NCBI GenBank assembly: GCA_002794785.1
Contig: NBBA01000015.1
Span: forward strand, 558,001-622,000
Source: Coniferiporia sulphurascens
Lineage: Eukaryota > Basidiomycota > Agaricomycetes > Hymenochaetales > Hymenochaetaceae
Length of the DNA: 64,000 nt
Reading direction: 5' to 3'
Positions 1-13,665 of the stretch are shown piece by piece. The first letter of the stretch is position 1. Every line of letters begins with the position of its first letter. The notes below the pieces were generated by a model that saw nothing but the letters and a program-made list of their open reading frames with translations, had not been told where the DNA came from and searched no databases. The translations under genes and the position numbers were made by a program.

Positions 1-3000
1 AATTATATCGCGCATTGCTCGCTTTGCCATGGGGAAGCGGAGGCAGAGACAAAGATGGAAATGTTGAGCGCTTTCAAGTGGTACATATGTACTATGCGGC
101 CGCCGTGAACTGCGTATCGTGAAGACTGCTGACCTCGTCTTGCACTTGCGACAGACACGATGCAATGATTGTTCCTTCTTTGCTTTTTTCTTTCGAGTGC
201 CTTCATTCCTGCAGTGCAATTGCTACTAGTACTGGCCAATGCGGTTATGTTATTTCCGGCGGACGGAGCTCCACGCTAGTTTCCTTGCTTTACAAGTAAG
301 ACTGGTCGCTCGAAACCAGTTAATTCTAGGGTCCCAGGGAGCGAGAACAAGGCCAATACGAAAACTGAAACAAAAACGCAAGTAAAGCACAAATCGCGCA
401 ACGGAAGAACATAGAGTGAACATATGGTACACGCGCAGCCTCGCTCCATAGCCCACATGGGCCTATGGAACTAGACGCCCACCCTCAAACCATCGTCGAC
501 GATCTACTCACAGCCCAGTAACGCATACACCCGATCTGGAAGGGCCGGAGACGCGCAGCTGCACAACGGGTACTGATCGCAGCGTCAGGTCTCAAAAGTT
601 TTTCCCTTCTTTTTCCTTTTGCTATCGCTGCCCATTTTCCGAAAGCCGAAATCTCTATTTCCGATCAGTCTCGATCGACGATAGGACACATCCGTTATGA
701 GCAACCGCCGATCAGCACCGTCACCAGCATCGGCATCAGCATCGGTAGATCGGCCTCGGGGAACGGCAGCGGCTTCGGCATAAGGAGTGTCGCCGTGTCG
801 GGGAGTCGGCGTTGCGGGGATGCGGGACAGTAGGATTGCTTGCCGCGGCAACCTCCGGCACACTCGCCATATGCATGCGCCGTTTATTGACATTTGGCCT
901 AATTTGGGAATTCAGGGCTGCAAAGGTACGCAGATGTCCGGACGTCCAGATGTTCCGATGCGTGAAAAAAAGGGAAGGTAGAGGAATATGGTTTGTTAAA
1001 AGAGGTTACCGTACAGCCAAAACTATCAAAAGAGCGGAAACAGGACGGCCGCGCACTGAGAAATGCCAAGCACCGTGTTTCGCGCAAAGTAGAGAGGAAA
1101 AAACGCGCGTTCCTCGAGGCGGAGAGGATACACATACATATGTATAGGTATATATACACTTACATATGTGTGTACCTCATCGGTGGCGATATGAATCCGC
1201 GAGTCCAATCAGCGACTCAGTATTTCAGCAAGTCAGCAAATTAGGTGCATTGCGGTGCTAGGCTACGTGAGCCAGCTTCCGCGTTCTTCTCGGAGTTGAT
1301 TCAGTGCATGTGGTGTATACGCCCTCTCGTCCCATCAGCAAATACTTTAGTGCCACACACGAAACCGGATTAAGTATGTATTCTTACTCCTACACGTGTC
1401 AAGCTAACCGGACAGGCGCCGGGTGGCGACCCTTCTTGACTGCTTTATACAGTATGTGACCCGCGCGCTTAACTCAACTCTAACTGTCTGCCGAGGTTCT
1501 AATTGGCGCGCTACTTCTTACCATAGCTGCTAGAAGAAGAACCAGAGCAAGGGTGCGCGAACTTACTTTTTATATTTATTTACTTAATGTACAGTAATGT
1601 ATAGCCCGCGCTTGTGATGAATTGCGATTGTTGACTTGGTGGGATCCGGACGCTGTTGACGCTATCTGGAATCTCTATTGGTCTCGCGCTAGTGGGAGAT
1701 TATATCTTTTTTCTTTTCTCCTCGCCTCTTTGTCCTGTCGTTGGACGCCCTCCTAGGTACTTCCTTCCTTCTTTCTTCTCTTCCCGCATTAGTCCCCCAA
1801 ATAAATTCAGGTTCGGATTTCAGATATATGCCTCACTCGCTTCGGAAGTCGGGACACAGTGGAAGCTATAGCAAGGATGTCTCCGATTCGGCGAGAAGGT
1901 CCGCCGAGCGCGTTATTTGGACATATAAACACACCCCTTTCTTCATATAAATACGTACGTACACGCGTATACGCGTACAGTAAGGACTATTAATCTTCCG
2001 AAATCTCTTGCGATCTCGCGTGATAAGTCGAGTGATATATGACGGAGGCGTTCATAGGCGATTGCCCCATATATGGCAAAGATTAGCAGCTAAAAAGGGT
2101 CCGTCCTCCGCGGTCCTAAAGCGGGCTCTGGAGTCGGGGACACAGGATATTCGCACGCTCATAAGCGACAGATTGTCGCGGCCGACAACAAGCAACGCCG
2201 ATCATGATTATGGGCTGTAACCGTGATCGTGATTGTTCGGTACGGACAAGTACTGAACCAGAGCCCTCCGGCTGAGGTTAGTGGTTAAGCAGTGGCGGAG
2301 ATCCGCGATTGACTTTCGCGGGCCGTCGACGACGCGGGGATCACGAAGGGTCTGGATGGACTGGAAGCCCTCCCCACAGGCGAGGCTAAACCGGAAAGAA
2401 AGGAGAGGAAAGGAAATAGGAGGGGAACAAAGAAGTATCAAGTTTGCGGCTGATAGAAAGCGCTCCTCGACATTGTTTTAGCGCCGTGCTGTGAACTTCT
2501 CCTGAATGGTAGCATTGATCGACCTGGTTGGTGTGTGCACTGCCATCCATGCGTCCGCTCAAGTTGCGACAGTGTAAATCACCCTTTGCAGTCGGACTAG
2601 TACTGTCGGAGTCGGAGCGTGCCACCGCCGCTCCAGAGAGTCGCCCGAGATCCGCCTGTGCTCTACCTTTCAATTTGAGATAAAACTATGTAAGCGCGCG
2701 TCTAGGAATTAAATAATGGCATTATATGACAGTGAATATAATATCATGAATCGTAATGTAAGTGCGTACCGTAATCGGAGTATGTGTATAGCCATTCCCT
2801 TTACTTTACTTATCTTTTTGTCCTTTTTCCAATTACCCCCTTTTTGATTTCGGTATTTGTTATTGTTATTATTATCGTCGTCGTCAGGAATATCTTCTTT
2901 CTTTTTCATCTTCGACTGCGCCCATCCCACTAGCGCCCATCCATCAGGCAGGCGCTTCAAGCACATACGCCGCCGCCGTCCACGGTGTGGCTAGGGCTGA

Positions 3001-4149
3001 TTCCGCTGCTAGCGGCGTAAAAAGTTTCGAGTGGCCTAAAAAAAGAGAACAGGAAGAGACACGACTGTCGCCTGTCTGTCCTTAGCTCTCAACATCTCCG
3101 ACTCAGACTTGGAAACTTCTGAGACCTTCGAAACGTCCTGATGGATCGCGAAACTCATCCTATCTGTATGCACCTATTCATGGCTCTGACTAGGTTCGAG
3201 CTCCTCGGTCGTTGCTGACGTGCCTTCAGGACACTAAAAACTTTAGGGGGAATGTGCTTGACGCCGACGCCCATATTTCCTGGAGCCGGGAAATTCCAAG
3301 TACAGTCGCAAATAGCTCAATTTCGCGCCTAGATTTAGCAGAGACCTGGAGTATCCTGATGATGGTACCTGGGTGTGATAATATGCCGGTGGTAGTACGT
3401 GGTATGACTGCGTCTTCATAGGAAATTATGCATCATACCTTGTAGAACGCACCGAGCCCCGGGTGGCGGGGTCGCGAAAAATTGTCGATTTAGCTGGTGT
3501 TAGCAGTGACTGTCGCTGTTGCTACCGTTACACAACCTGCCGCTGCACACACGAAATGTGTTCTTAATCATATCAGTTAGGATTTCCGAGGTCCGACTAC
3601 CCGACTTGGGCTCGGCTTGGAACTCGGACTCGGACCTTCCGCCGGTACTTGCATTGGGATTGAAGTTGGAGCATCGGCTGCCGCGTCTCTGCACCCACCC
3701 AAACCCTGGATGGCTTGAAGTAGATCCTCCGAGTTCCATTTCAACCCCATCTTCCCACCTCGCATTGACCTGCTAGCGACCGCGACTGCGTCAGTAGCGG
3801 GGAAAACTCGCTAAGTTGCGTAGGTCTGTACAATATACCTTTTCATACCCGTGACATGCACGTAGCGGAACCGCAGCGGTCCCGCAGCCAGCCTCAAGCC
3901 ACGTAGTTCGATAAATCGCGTTCTATTCCTGTTTATTCCCGACACGGTAAGGCCGACGTCAGTAACCTAGATAAAAGGGTACAACTGATGATCAGCTCTG
4001 CTACTAGGCTCAGCAGATCCCGTCCGGCGGGGCCGAAATCAGGCTGAACATATTTGGGTGCATAGGACAGAAGAGTTCCAACCTCATACGTTACACTGAG
4101 TATCGACATGTGCCGAGTGTCTTCCATTGTAAGTCAGGATGCGGAACTT
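1..4149. other. Gene-poor left flank
   Basis: I find no reading frame that I can support as a gene. Open frames here are short, overlap on both strands and show no recognisable domain. Visible features are low-complexity: an AT/GC palindrome near 1963-1976, a purine-rich stretch near 2390-2470, and TTA/GTC triplet runs near 2858-2887 that read as Asp/Asn runs on the minus strand. No reverse transcriptase, transposase or terminal repeat was recognised. It may be decayed sequence, but nothing shows from what. Confidence 0.5.
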
Positions 4150-7100
4150 AGATGCCGCGTACCTTCTTGCGTTTGAGGGTTCGTTTTGTGTCAAATCTAA
4201 CGATTCTGTACTTCGCGTATCCTAGGAGAAGTAGACGTGGGTGCGCCCCAACCCCCGATGGTCGTGATCGTCATCTCTAACAGACGAAAACGACGCTCAC
4301 CGTGCATCAGTATTCCCCTCACGCACAATTTCACCCCTATTTCCTAACTGCCTTGTGGAGGCTCGGGTATCAGCGACTGTGTTTCTCGTGGTTGCTGCCA
4401 ACGCCATCACTGTCGCCTCTCCACCAAGTCCTTTCATTTTTGCTTCCGAGACTCTTCCCGCCTTACGTTGGCCAGTCTACTATTCGCTTTCACAATAGCT
4501 CATCAGTAAAGATCGTAGAAGAGGTAACTGGAAGTACGCACATGTCTCCTCTACTCGCTCGCCTCCTAGATGCGTCCCTGGTGCCCTACACACGCTCGTA
4601 CTTCTGCAGTGTGTGTCGCGCATCACGAGTGCGCGGGAGTATTGAATATAGGTCCGACTAATTCTGGGACAGATAGGGAGAAAACAGGGACCTTAGAGAG
4701 TGACGCAGAACCGAATAGCCAACCCTGCTACACAATTCCAACTGTCTCCGCGTTTAACGACCCCCGTCTCCCTCTCTTTCTGACTAACCTCCCTACAATT
4801 CGGACTCACCTTCATCTTGTGCCTTGCGAACTGCATTATTGCTCACGACTTCGCAATTTTGCGGCGCTGAGCGCCACTGGATGCTTCTATTATCTTTCTT
4901 TTGCGTTGCCTGGAGGGCGCTCGCCTGTTTTTAGTGAGCGTCTGGTGACTAAGCAACGATACGCTTACATAGAACATCACCCTCGGCTAGAGCTTATGAA
5001 CTCCCGTACCTAACGCGCATTAACTCTGCCAGCAACCGACATCTCAAGGAAAGGAAGCGATTTCTCGGAATGTTTTTTTCAATTGTCCATCTAAATCTCC
5101 GTGGGTGTGTGCATCGTACACGGGTTCGTGTCGGGTGTTCCCAGCGGCTCCCGTGGCTTCCCGCTCGAACACATTCTCTTTAGGAAGCACGGCATGGGAC
5201 TACGCATCATGCCGTCCAGGTCCGACTACAAGAACTCATCTTTTCTTCATTCCCTGCAGTCTCTCCTCACACATGATACCTTCGATGCGTTGATGCCGAA
5301 GATCGAACCCAAGCTTCAAGCCATTGGGTTCTCTGACGAAGTTGGTGCCCACAAGCGCCCGGCTGTACGGCGGGTGTTCAGTTTCTCCATTTCAAGGACC
5401 TCTGCGCGCGATTGAAAGTGCTGGACATTTTTCCGCAACTTCAATTGAGAGAGAAAAAGCTGAGTGTGCAAGCAAATGAGGGAAGGAAAGGGAACTTTGC
5501 ACCGCCAAATGCGGCCAATTATGATGCACGAGCGCTTAACCGCTTATGGCCGGTGGGAAACTTCTCCCGTTTCTTTTCATCTTTCAAACTTCAAATCTGC
5601 TCGTTCAGCGAAGTTTGGCTCGGCAACGCAGAGCGGCTGGGACTAACCAGGCGAGGCGGGAAAAAGGAAGGGAAGGGGAAAATAAACAGAAGGTGGGGAC
5701 ATGCAGAAGCTTGTCGCGGCGAAACTAGGTCACCACTGAGGGGATAAAGACGGCGGCCTGATGACTGCCATTTTTCCTTTGGTTCTGATAAGCAGCGGAC
5801 CTTGTTCTGCTGCTGCTGGCTCCCTTCGTGCTGATATTGTCGTGAGTAATTACTAGACTTGTCTTTGCGCCACCAACACCTCTGCGGTATAATACGGGAT
5901 GGTCCTGGTCCTGCTTCTTTCAATTCATCCTCAGGACGGCCGGCTGTAAGTACGTACATGCATCCGTTTACGGCCCACCAGCTTTCCGTTCTCCAAGTCG
6001 ACATACATTCTTATCGAGGTCCTTTTCTCACAAGCATTGGAACTTAAGGAATCGAGGAATTGCAGCCCGTGATCTGGGAAGATGATGTATCTCCTTCTCG
6101 TCGGCTTTGTCTCGAGTTTGTTGTACAATAGTCGACGAGTGACCCTTAGCGTAACGCTGTGCTCATGAATGGCGAGGCACGAAGCCATCTGGCGACCTAA
6201 GCCTACAAGCTACTATGCGGCATAGACTGTAGCTTTTCTCGAAGCTCCTGTGACCGTCGCCGTCATATTCATGGTCATGTCTTGGCCGAGTGCCAGCGCA
6301 CCGCTGGACATAGTGCGACTCCAGAATCCCGCTTTACGTATCTCGCTTTAAAGCTTGGTCACACCGTACTGAGCCTCAGGCTAGTAGCAAGCACTTGCAC
6401 CAATCCCCGTCGGTCAGCCCTTCTCCAAGTTTAGCCAAGTATCTTTTCCCAAGGGGAAATCGCACATATGACCTCAGGCATCAAGATGAATATATATTTC
6501 GTGGAGTCGGAGCTTGTGGACTAGCTAATGGCATCGTCTTATTCTTATCGTCTCCCGCAGCTCGGTAGCTCGAGCATCCTTGCCAGCCTCTAGCAACCCA
6601 CCTGTTTGAATTTCCCGGTCGTCTATATTCAGCCGAACGGATGCCGTTCGCCATTCGGCTTTGACTTATGCGTCTCGGAGGGAAAGCACCCCCAACTCGG
6701 AGCTTGGTGCTCAGCCCTCGTGCTCGGTGCTTGGATTTGGACTCGGGCTCGGCTCGGTGTCCTCGGACCCAGCGGGTCGCCGACTGCCGACGCCCGCGCG
6801 ATTTCCCGTTAAGGACATATGTACACCAATCGGACCATCGGGATGCACGACATGAAGATCTGGAGATCTCATTTCCACTTCGGATAACTTGTCTCTTATT
6901 ACTTACGTCTACCCCAGTGCACACTACAAATAGTACGTACACCCTAATATTACTGTAATTCAAGCAGTTATAAAGTTGACCCGAGTTGCTTCGGCCTCTC
7001 GCGTATGAGTGTGCACTACGGTTCTCCTCTTCTAAACGGGAAAGCTACAGGCTACTAGTTTGGACTCGGTAATATTCCCTTTGCGAGCTCGGTATCGAAC

Positions 7101-8544
7101 GATATGAGACACGCTTCGGCGGGGCGGTGCTCACTGGATCTATAGGAGTGTTGGCTTCAACAACTACTCTGAGCAGTGCTTTTCTGAGCCGGGGCTGGTC
7201 TCCACAGGCGCTGCTGCATATTACCTCTCTGGGAAAGCGATGTGTATTACTGCAGGAACCGGGAATTGCAGCTTCCGGCCAATGCGTACCTACGAACCAC
7301 TTGCAGCTATGCTACGTCGGGTACTTTGGGAAATCCCGCCAGAATAGAGGAGTCTGGCGACCATGCCAGGTGTGGATTATCGGAACGCAATCGCTTGTAC
7401 TAGCAAAGGAAGGAGGGGGGGGACCTCGGATGCGCACAAGAGAAGCACTTCTTTAATTTGTTTAATGTACGGGGCCCGAGGGATAGCACGTGCATCGTGT
7501 TGGGCGAGAATCTATAGGACACTAGTCCGATATAGAGAACAAGACTCCGGTAGTGTTGCCTGCTGCCTGCCTGCGCGGCGAATTATTCACACACAATTAA
7601 AACCGGGCTCGGGATTAGGGCATGGCCCACGAGGGGATCAAATAAAGAACGCAGGGTAGGGCAGGCACGAGCTTACGGCGAACAAGGAAGATGACGAATG
7701 GGACGATAGGCGGACTTGGATGCAGTTCAACGGAAGGCGGAGACAAAAATACAGCGGAGAAAAATTTCATGCTCTGCGTGGCTTGAAGTGGATAGATGGA
7801 GTACAATCACAGATTGCATCTAAGTAAGGGGGAGACGAAGTCGAAAATGTAAAAACGGAGGAAATCGTTAATCTATGGCTGAATAAGAGGTGACAGTCCG
7901 TGAAAGGCACTCATTTATCAGCATCAGTGTTCACAGCCGAAGGAATAGGACAGCCGTTTCCGGCGATATGTCCACGCCTGCATACACTTATTTGAAGCAC
8001 AAAAACAAGAAGGGGGGGGAGGGATCAAGCCTTTCTTTGACACCAAATAATCGTCCAGGCACACGGACTGTCGGCTGACACACGTCAGTGAAAAATAGCT
8101 CGAGAAGCTGGGGGGAACAAACGCCGCAGAGTATCTTTTCTGATGTCAATGGACGAGAGCACAGGCATTTTTCCGCACGCGAGGCGAGGGGAGCGAGGAG
8201 AAGAGCAGGTGAAGACGTGTCAGAGTCGGGGACTCGAACGTCCGTCTGTTGGAATCAATAGACTTCGTAGGATATAGTTGGGCCAATAAGGAATAGCATT
8301 TACAAATGGAAGGCGAGTGGCAACGGCAGGTGTTGGTCAAGGTGCCGTGCATTGCGTAGGTTTAGTGAGGTTGTGTGAATTCGTTAGACTGCGTGTAATA
8401 CACTTGTCCTCGTACTTCAAGTTAGAGACGACTCGAAAACGATAAGGAATGACAACAAGGAGAAGCGCTCAGAGCTCCTATGGACTAAGGAAGGAGGGGG
8501 GAAGGCGATTCAGACTAGCCTCCTACGCTCGTATTATCGTGGAG
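4150..8544. repeat. Noncoding block, copy A of a segmental duplication
   Basis: This stretch matches 14190-18200 piece by piece and in the same order, with many substitutions and indels. Shared landmarks include the segment near 4219 with its partner near 14270, 5101 with 15105, 7900 with 17450, and 8160 with 17750. The match continues without a break into the GH5 pseudogene that follows, so the duplicated unit is about 6.3 kb and includes a gene plus its downstream flank. Open frames in the two copies do not stay in the same frame, which argues against a conserved protein in this part. No transposon enzyme or terminal repeats were seen. Confidence 0.65.
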
Positions 8545-10470
8545 GACCTACCAGTACCCAACATGCAAGCCTCGCGGATGTCGCACTGCCTGTGAACGCG
8601 AGAGTATAACCAAAATCCAAACGCAACTCATGGTCAGGGCTGGATAGAAGAGCGTAGGTAAAACGCATTACCAATAGAGCCCCCGAGGCATAACAAGTAA
8701 TCTCCAGGATAACGCCCACCGGGTGCACGCCTCGACCACCGTCACGTAGCTCTCGTGTATACAGCACCCGTCCCGTCGTCGTCGATACTCAATGTCTTCT
8801 GTGCAGTGGAAAACGTGCTGCCAGTGGATAGAAGCGTTACGGTACGGCAGCGCGGAAGTTCTCGTTGGCGTGGGGCTCATTGCCGGTGAGCACATTTATA
8901 TCGTGGGTGGCCGCACAGTGAACGAGGGGCATGCACCCTCAAATGGTTTCCCTCCGTCCGTGCCGTCCATACATTATGAGGAACAAGTGCTGTTGAACCG
9001 CGGACCCATAGCGTCCGGCGCAGCACACACGTCCAGGAGTGTCAGTACTGTAGTGCGTTCATACTGATAATGGGTCCGTCAACCGTTGTCTGGCTTCATT
9101 GTGCGCCGTCCATTCCCGAATTACATATAGCCGTCAGGGATCTCGGATACGCGCCTGCCTCGTATCGGTGAGACTCGCAGCTGTAGCTCCCAAAGCTAAA
9201 CTCGCGTAAAAAACGGCGACGCCCGAGGCGTTTCCAGAATGAAGGGTTAGCAAAGGTGTGGGAGGGCACCCGTGACAAACAACAGCGCGGCCTGTGTTCA
9301 TGGCCCCTATTAGATACTGTACGCTTTTGCAGCCAGTGACTAACGAATTATGCTCTAATTGTCGACTAACCGTCGAGTGCGAAACACGAATGTGTCCCAA
9401 ATGACTCGGCCGGGTTTTGGGGAAGAATTCTGCCCAGTCAAAAACGACTTTGTAGACCATTAGGAATGCTGATGAAAAGGATGCTCCCTTCGCCAGTATC
9501 CGTCATGCTCCGAGCAGCTCATGTGCCTAGAGACTTCTCAGGGATGCAATTATTGAGGAAGAAAAGAATACTTGTGGGCACGCACAAATTGTAGTATTAT
9601 CGCGCTCCATAATCCAGGTAAGTGGCTCATTAATTATGCCAAACATCGACTCTCACACGGGCATATTCGGGCTGATCTACATGTGATTTATGAGATCACA
9701 TGGACGTAAACGAGCATATGCTACGAATTCGTGAGTCTCATGGTGTCACCAAGGAAGTTTACATGGCCGCACTCTCCGCAATATGGTCGTATCCATTTTG
9801 CAAGCCGGGCGCGGTGTATAGTTCCAAATTGCCATCCAAGTTGTATCCGCGTGCCTCGGTCCGGAGCGGAGCGGGTTCCCTCAAGGAGAAATACAGTTCA
9901 TTTATTGACTATTCAATTCTGAATCGGGACGTAGCTCCACTTGAGACCTGTGCCGGCCTTCTCGTCGATGTCTTGTTCGGTACTTTGAAACTCAGGTTCT
10001 TAGGCGCGTCTTTCATTCTAGTATACATGCAACTGAGTTACTCACGTCGATGTATATAGTGTTCCTCGATCTCTTTCAAAAGAGCCTGTTCCCCGCGGAT
10101 GAGTGCCTGCAGCCAGTATCTCTAGAAGTATATCCCCGTCGATGAGGGCCGGTATCGATGGTTCCGGTATGTACCTTTCGAAGAGCATGGGCGCGATGAA
10201 CGGCTCGAGCACGATCCGTCCTCCCAATAATATCCCATGCTCAGCACGCGGCCTTGTTAAGCGAATCTGAGGCCCGACTGCTCGTGTCGCGGGACGTACG
10301 TGAACGTCTTGCCATTTTCCGATGTCCCGGCCACGCCCTCGCCATCATTCGGTGTGAAGCCGCCCGTTATATTCCTGCTTTCGTCAACGCCGTCTTGTCT
10401 TTCCTCTGCCCGAGCGCAACACCAACCGATAATGGTGGCCACCGTTCGGAACATCATGGCAAAACCACAG
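8545..10470 (-). pseudogene. Decayed GH5 exo-beta-1,3-glucanase (copy A)
   Basis: The minus strand carries scattered remnants of the same glucanase as the intact gene at 18201-20886, in the same order. The C-terminal tail lies near 8555-8930, the region around the second intron near 9420-9520, the exon holding the NEP motif near 9610-9720, the segment next to the first intron near 9970-9990, and the segment before the catalytic domain near 10100-10300. Similarity fades near 10470, around where the intact copy encodes its membrane anchor. Frameshifts, stops and missing segments are spread along the whole length, so no glucanase could be made. With the preceding block it forms copy A of the duplication. 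What remains is far more diverged than the other two GH5 genes. Confidence 0.75.
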
Positions 10471-10595
10471 AGCACGTAATTTTTTCCCAGAATTCCCACA
10501 CCCAGGGTTCGATTTCTTCGCTTAGGTCTGAGTCTGAACTCCTGAAGTGGATGCCTTTTCACCTCTCTACTACGGGTATCTGAGGCTTAAACACA

Positions 10596-10877
10596 CTAAG
10601 ACCTGCACTTATCATAAGATTGAGCATCTTTAAAGAAATAATCGCACGTTGTATGTGCCGGATCCACGATGCCATGATTTCCAAGTGCTTCCTGAAACTT
10701 CTCATTTATGGTAGGATCATTCGGAGACTGAAAAAGCCGTACGAAGTAATTGGGGGACGAAGCCCTCCAGTTATCCGGCTGCCAAAAAGCTAGATTAGTC
10801 AGCGATAGCTTGTGGCTGTGTCCCCCCTTCCGTGAGAACATCCTCCCATCCCTCAGGCCAGCCTTAAAAAAGGCCAT
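10596..10877 (-). CDS. Uncharacterised small ORF (93 aa)
   Basis: An ATG-initiated frame of 93 codons in otherwise empty sequence between the GH5 pseudogene and the monooxygenase. The composition is protein-like, with mixed charged and aromatic residues and no long low-complexity run, but I recognise no domain, signal peptide or membrane segment. It could be a fragment of a larger lost gene or a chance frame. No homologous frame is evident in the other half of the duplication. Confidence 0.2.
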   Translation of the reverse strand: MAFFKAGLRDGRMFSRKGGHSHKLSLTNLAFWQPDNWRASSPNYFVRLFQSPNDPTINEKFQEALGNHGIVDPAHTTCDYFFKDAQSYDKCRS

Positions 10878-11311
10878 CCTCCACTTATTTTTACTGAGTA
10901 AATAGACTTAGATTTTGTGGCGTAGCTTTGCGCCCCACCCCTCTCTGTGGGCCCTCCACATACATTAACATAGTTTCACCATCGCTGTAATTGAAACGTA
11001 ATCAGATAAGATCAAACGTTAATTTATTTTAATTTTAAGCTTAAAAAAGCGATCACTGCGGCGTCCCAAAGCGCGATCCGTTCGCACATATTACATCATA
11101 CGTAATTCCAATTACCATGCATTGGATACATTGCTGTCGAAAATACCAACAGAAACGCTTGAAGCTACTGCCGACTTGAAATGTCATGATGGGTGCTGAC
11201 ATGGCTGATTATCGAGACAGACCTATTTTCTTGTATAAAAGCACTAGACGTCGGGCAATTTAGCACCATTCGCTCAGGGCCTAACTTCGCTTACACACCA
11301 TCTCTCGCGGA
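10878..11311 (+). promoter_or_regulatory. AT-rich upstream region of the monooxygenase gene
   Basis: About 430 bp without a gene. An AT-rich tract near 11020-11050 is followed by a TATA box 72-78 bp before the ATG of the FAD monooxygenase. The region probably holds that gene's promoter. I see no repeated operator-like motif in it. Confidence 0.4.
11234..11240 (+). promoter_or_regulatory. TATA box of the FAD monooxygenase gene
   Basis: The heptamer TATAAAA lies 72 bp upstream of the start codon at 11312, a usual distance for a fungal core promoter with a short 5' leader. Confidence 0.5.
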
Positions 11312-13665
11312 ATGCCACCTCAAGTCCTCATTGTAAGCGACATATGTCTCCATTCCCCGATTTTCCTTTGACCTCTCACGCTGTGCAGGTCGGTTCCGGC
11401 CCAACCGGACTCGTCACCGCCTTGACTCTCCTGAAAAACGGCGTTTCCGTTCGAATCGTAGAGAAAGAAGCTGCATACAACGTATCTTCCAGAGGATCCG
11501 GAATCCAGGTGAGCCATTTGTTTCGTACCGTCATCGATTTTTTTCATCCTTCAATTTTTTGTTAATTTCGTTGCAAAGCCTCGTATCCAGGAGATAGAAC
11601 ACTTTCTTGGCACTCTTTCGGAAGTCATCGCATTGAGCTCGCCTAGTCCGTTCCTGCATTATTATGATCCAAAGAACCCGCGCTTGCTCTTGAGATCCAT
11701 TCCTTTGACGGAACACATTGAAGTAGAACCTGGCTTCCCAATAGTAAGCTCCCATCATACACTTCGAACACCAGGAGTAACATAAACCCGGTTTACTCTG
11801 TACGCCAGAACACGCCCATTATGACTAGTCAATATTTGCATGAGGGTGTTCTGCGTGCACATGTTGAAGCCCTGGGCGGTCAGGTTGAACTGAATACGGA
11901 ACTCTCTGACATCGTCCTAGATGGTGACGAGGTTGCAGTTAAACTGACCAAGAGCATCGATGGAAAGCAGGAGGTTGAGCACGTAACCTTTCCGTACGTC
12001 GTAGGCGCAGACGGTGGTCGGAGTATGTGCTTGCATCTTCTTGATTAACTAGATTTAAAACCGGTTCAACCCCGATTCTAGGCACCGTCCGGAAGCTGAC
12101 TGAACTGCAGTTTCTTGGTGAGACGCACGAGACGGAGAAGTTGCTCAATGCGGATATTGATATAAAGGGGTTTGAGTCTAAGATCGTGCGTTCCCTCTTT
12201 TCTCGATCCCTCGGAAAGTCTGAATCATCCGTCGAGTTCGCAGGGCTTCAATATGTTTGGAGATCCGACCTCGATCCTGTTCGTTGCGTATCCAAGAGCT
12301 TATAATTTGTTCGCAGCGCTTACTATAAGTCCTTCCTCTCCATAAAGTGTGGCCCTACGGAGTACAAATGTCCCAGAGCGATTCCAACTCATAATCGCTG
12401 GGTCAAAGTATCACGAAATCGCACCAGAATGTATTAAGGCAAACCTCGAAGAGCTGCAGGGCATCTTGACTAGACTGACGGGTCTCTCAGACCTGCAGAT
12501 CACAAAAATCCACACTAAAACTGATTGGAGGTGAGCTCCCGCTCGCAATTCTCGTTTATATCAGTTCGATGATTGCGTTATTCCCTAAAGGCTGAACGTT
12601 CGAATGGTAGACCACTTCCAGAAAGGGAGGGTATTTGTAGCAGGAGGTTTGGTCCTTTTATCAAATAATCGCAGCGAGCATTGCACCTAATGTTGTGTTT
12701 CATCGACAGATGCCGCTCATGTTCACTCACCGATGGGAGGCCAAGGGATGACTTCGGGGATCCAGGACGCCGTGCGTTGTCTATATATGCGACCTTTGTA
12801 CACCCCTGCAAATATTAATCATACCTCTTAGTTCAATCTGGCCTGGAAGCTCGCCCTCGTAGTCAAGGGGCATGCGTCTCCGACACTCCTCACATCCTAC
12901 GAAGAAGAGCGGCTTCCAGTGATCGGAGAAATGCTGCTCGAGACCTCCCGGCTCCACCGTAAAGTCTATACTGCCAAAGACGATCAGAACGCCGTGCAAA
13001 GTATACAGAGTACAATGAATGCTCTTGGGAAGGCGGCAGAGCCCCTGACGAAGGCAAGCGGCACCAGAGAAGGGAAGGCTCTAGATGCGGAGCCGCTCTT
13101 CCGCGGGCGCAAGATGTTCCAGCTCGAGCTGAACTATCGCTGGAGCTCGATCGTGTTGGATGAACGATTCGCAGAGAGCGAGTCTGGGTCCGAAAGGAAT
13201 GCATACGGCACAGTGGACGGTAATGTGCATGCAGGAGATCGTGCACCGGACGCCCCCGGACTTGTTGTGCTCTCCAAAAAAACGAGGTCAGAGAAAGTTG
13301 GTAAAGTCGAAGGAAAGCAAGGAGAAACTGTCAGGCTATTCGACATATTCAATCCAAGCGCGCACACTATACTGGTTTTCTCAGCAGATGCCACTCTCTT
13401 CTCAGAGTTGCAGAACGCGCTCAAGAGACTGCCGAAGAAATTGGTGCAAGCGCTGCTTATCGTCCCGAGCGCAAGCTCTTTCGACAGAAATGAATTTGAG
13501 GCCGACCTTATTCTGGAGGACAAGGAAGGGCACGCTTTCCACGGCTACGGAGTGGACGACACCACGGATGTCGTTGTCGTACGGCCTGACGGAATGATTG
13601 GTGCATTTGTAAAAGGATCCAAAGGCGTTGAGAGCTATTTCATGAAGGTGCTTGGTACACTTTAG
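11312..13665 (+). CDS. FAD-dependent aromatic monooxygenase (PheA/TfdB family), 10 exons
   Basis: A flavoprotein of the PheA/TfdB class, which hydroxylates aromatic substrates using NAD(P)H and oxygen; the substrate here is unknown. My model has exons 11312-11332, 11389-11508, 11579-11743, 11809-12022, 12082-12185, 12244-12278, 12348-12530, 12591-12646, 12710-12771 and 12832-13665. They total 1,794 nt with consistent phases and give 597 residues. The N-terminus carries the dinucleotide-binding motif VGSGPTG (residues 8-14). GADGGRS follows at about 168-174, and GDAAHVHSPMGGQGM, the second FAD motif, at about residue 299. The C-terminal part fits the thioredoxin-like domain of this family and includes RPDG near the end. 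Introns are 55-70 nt. The least certain junction is the GTTCGT donor at 12279. The gene lies alone between two copies of a duplicated GH5 block and has no pathway partners nearby. Confidence 0.9.

Noticed and set aside
1125..1185. AT-rich near-palindrome with repeated CATATG
   Set aside because: The arms pair imperfectly and the sequence is simple TA/CA repeat, so no specific structure is supported.
8221..8300. tRNA-like T-arm on the minus strand (GTTCGAGTCCC)
   Set aside because: No acceptor stem pairs with it, the would-be anticodon arm does not fold into a 5-bp stem with a 7-nt loop, and the matching site in copy B (near 17820) is not tRNA-like.
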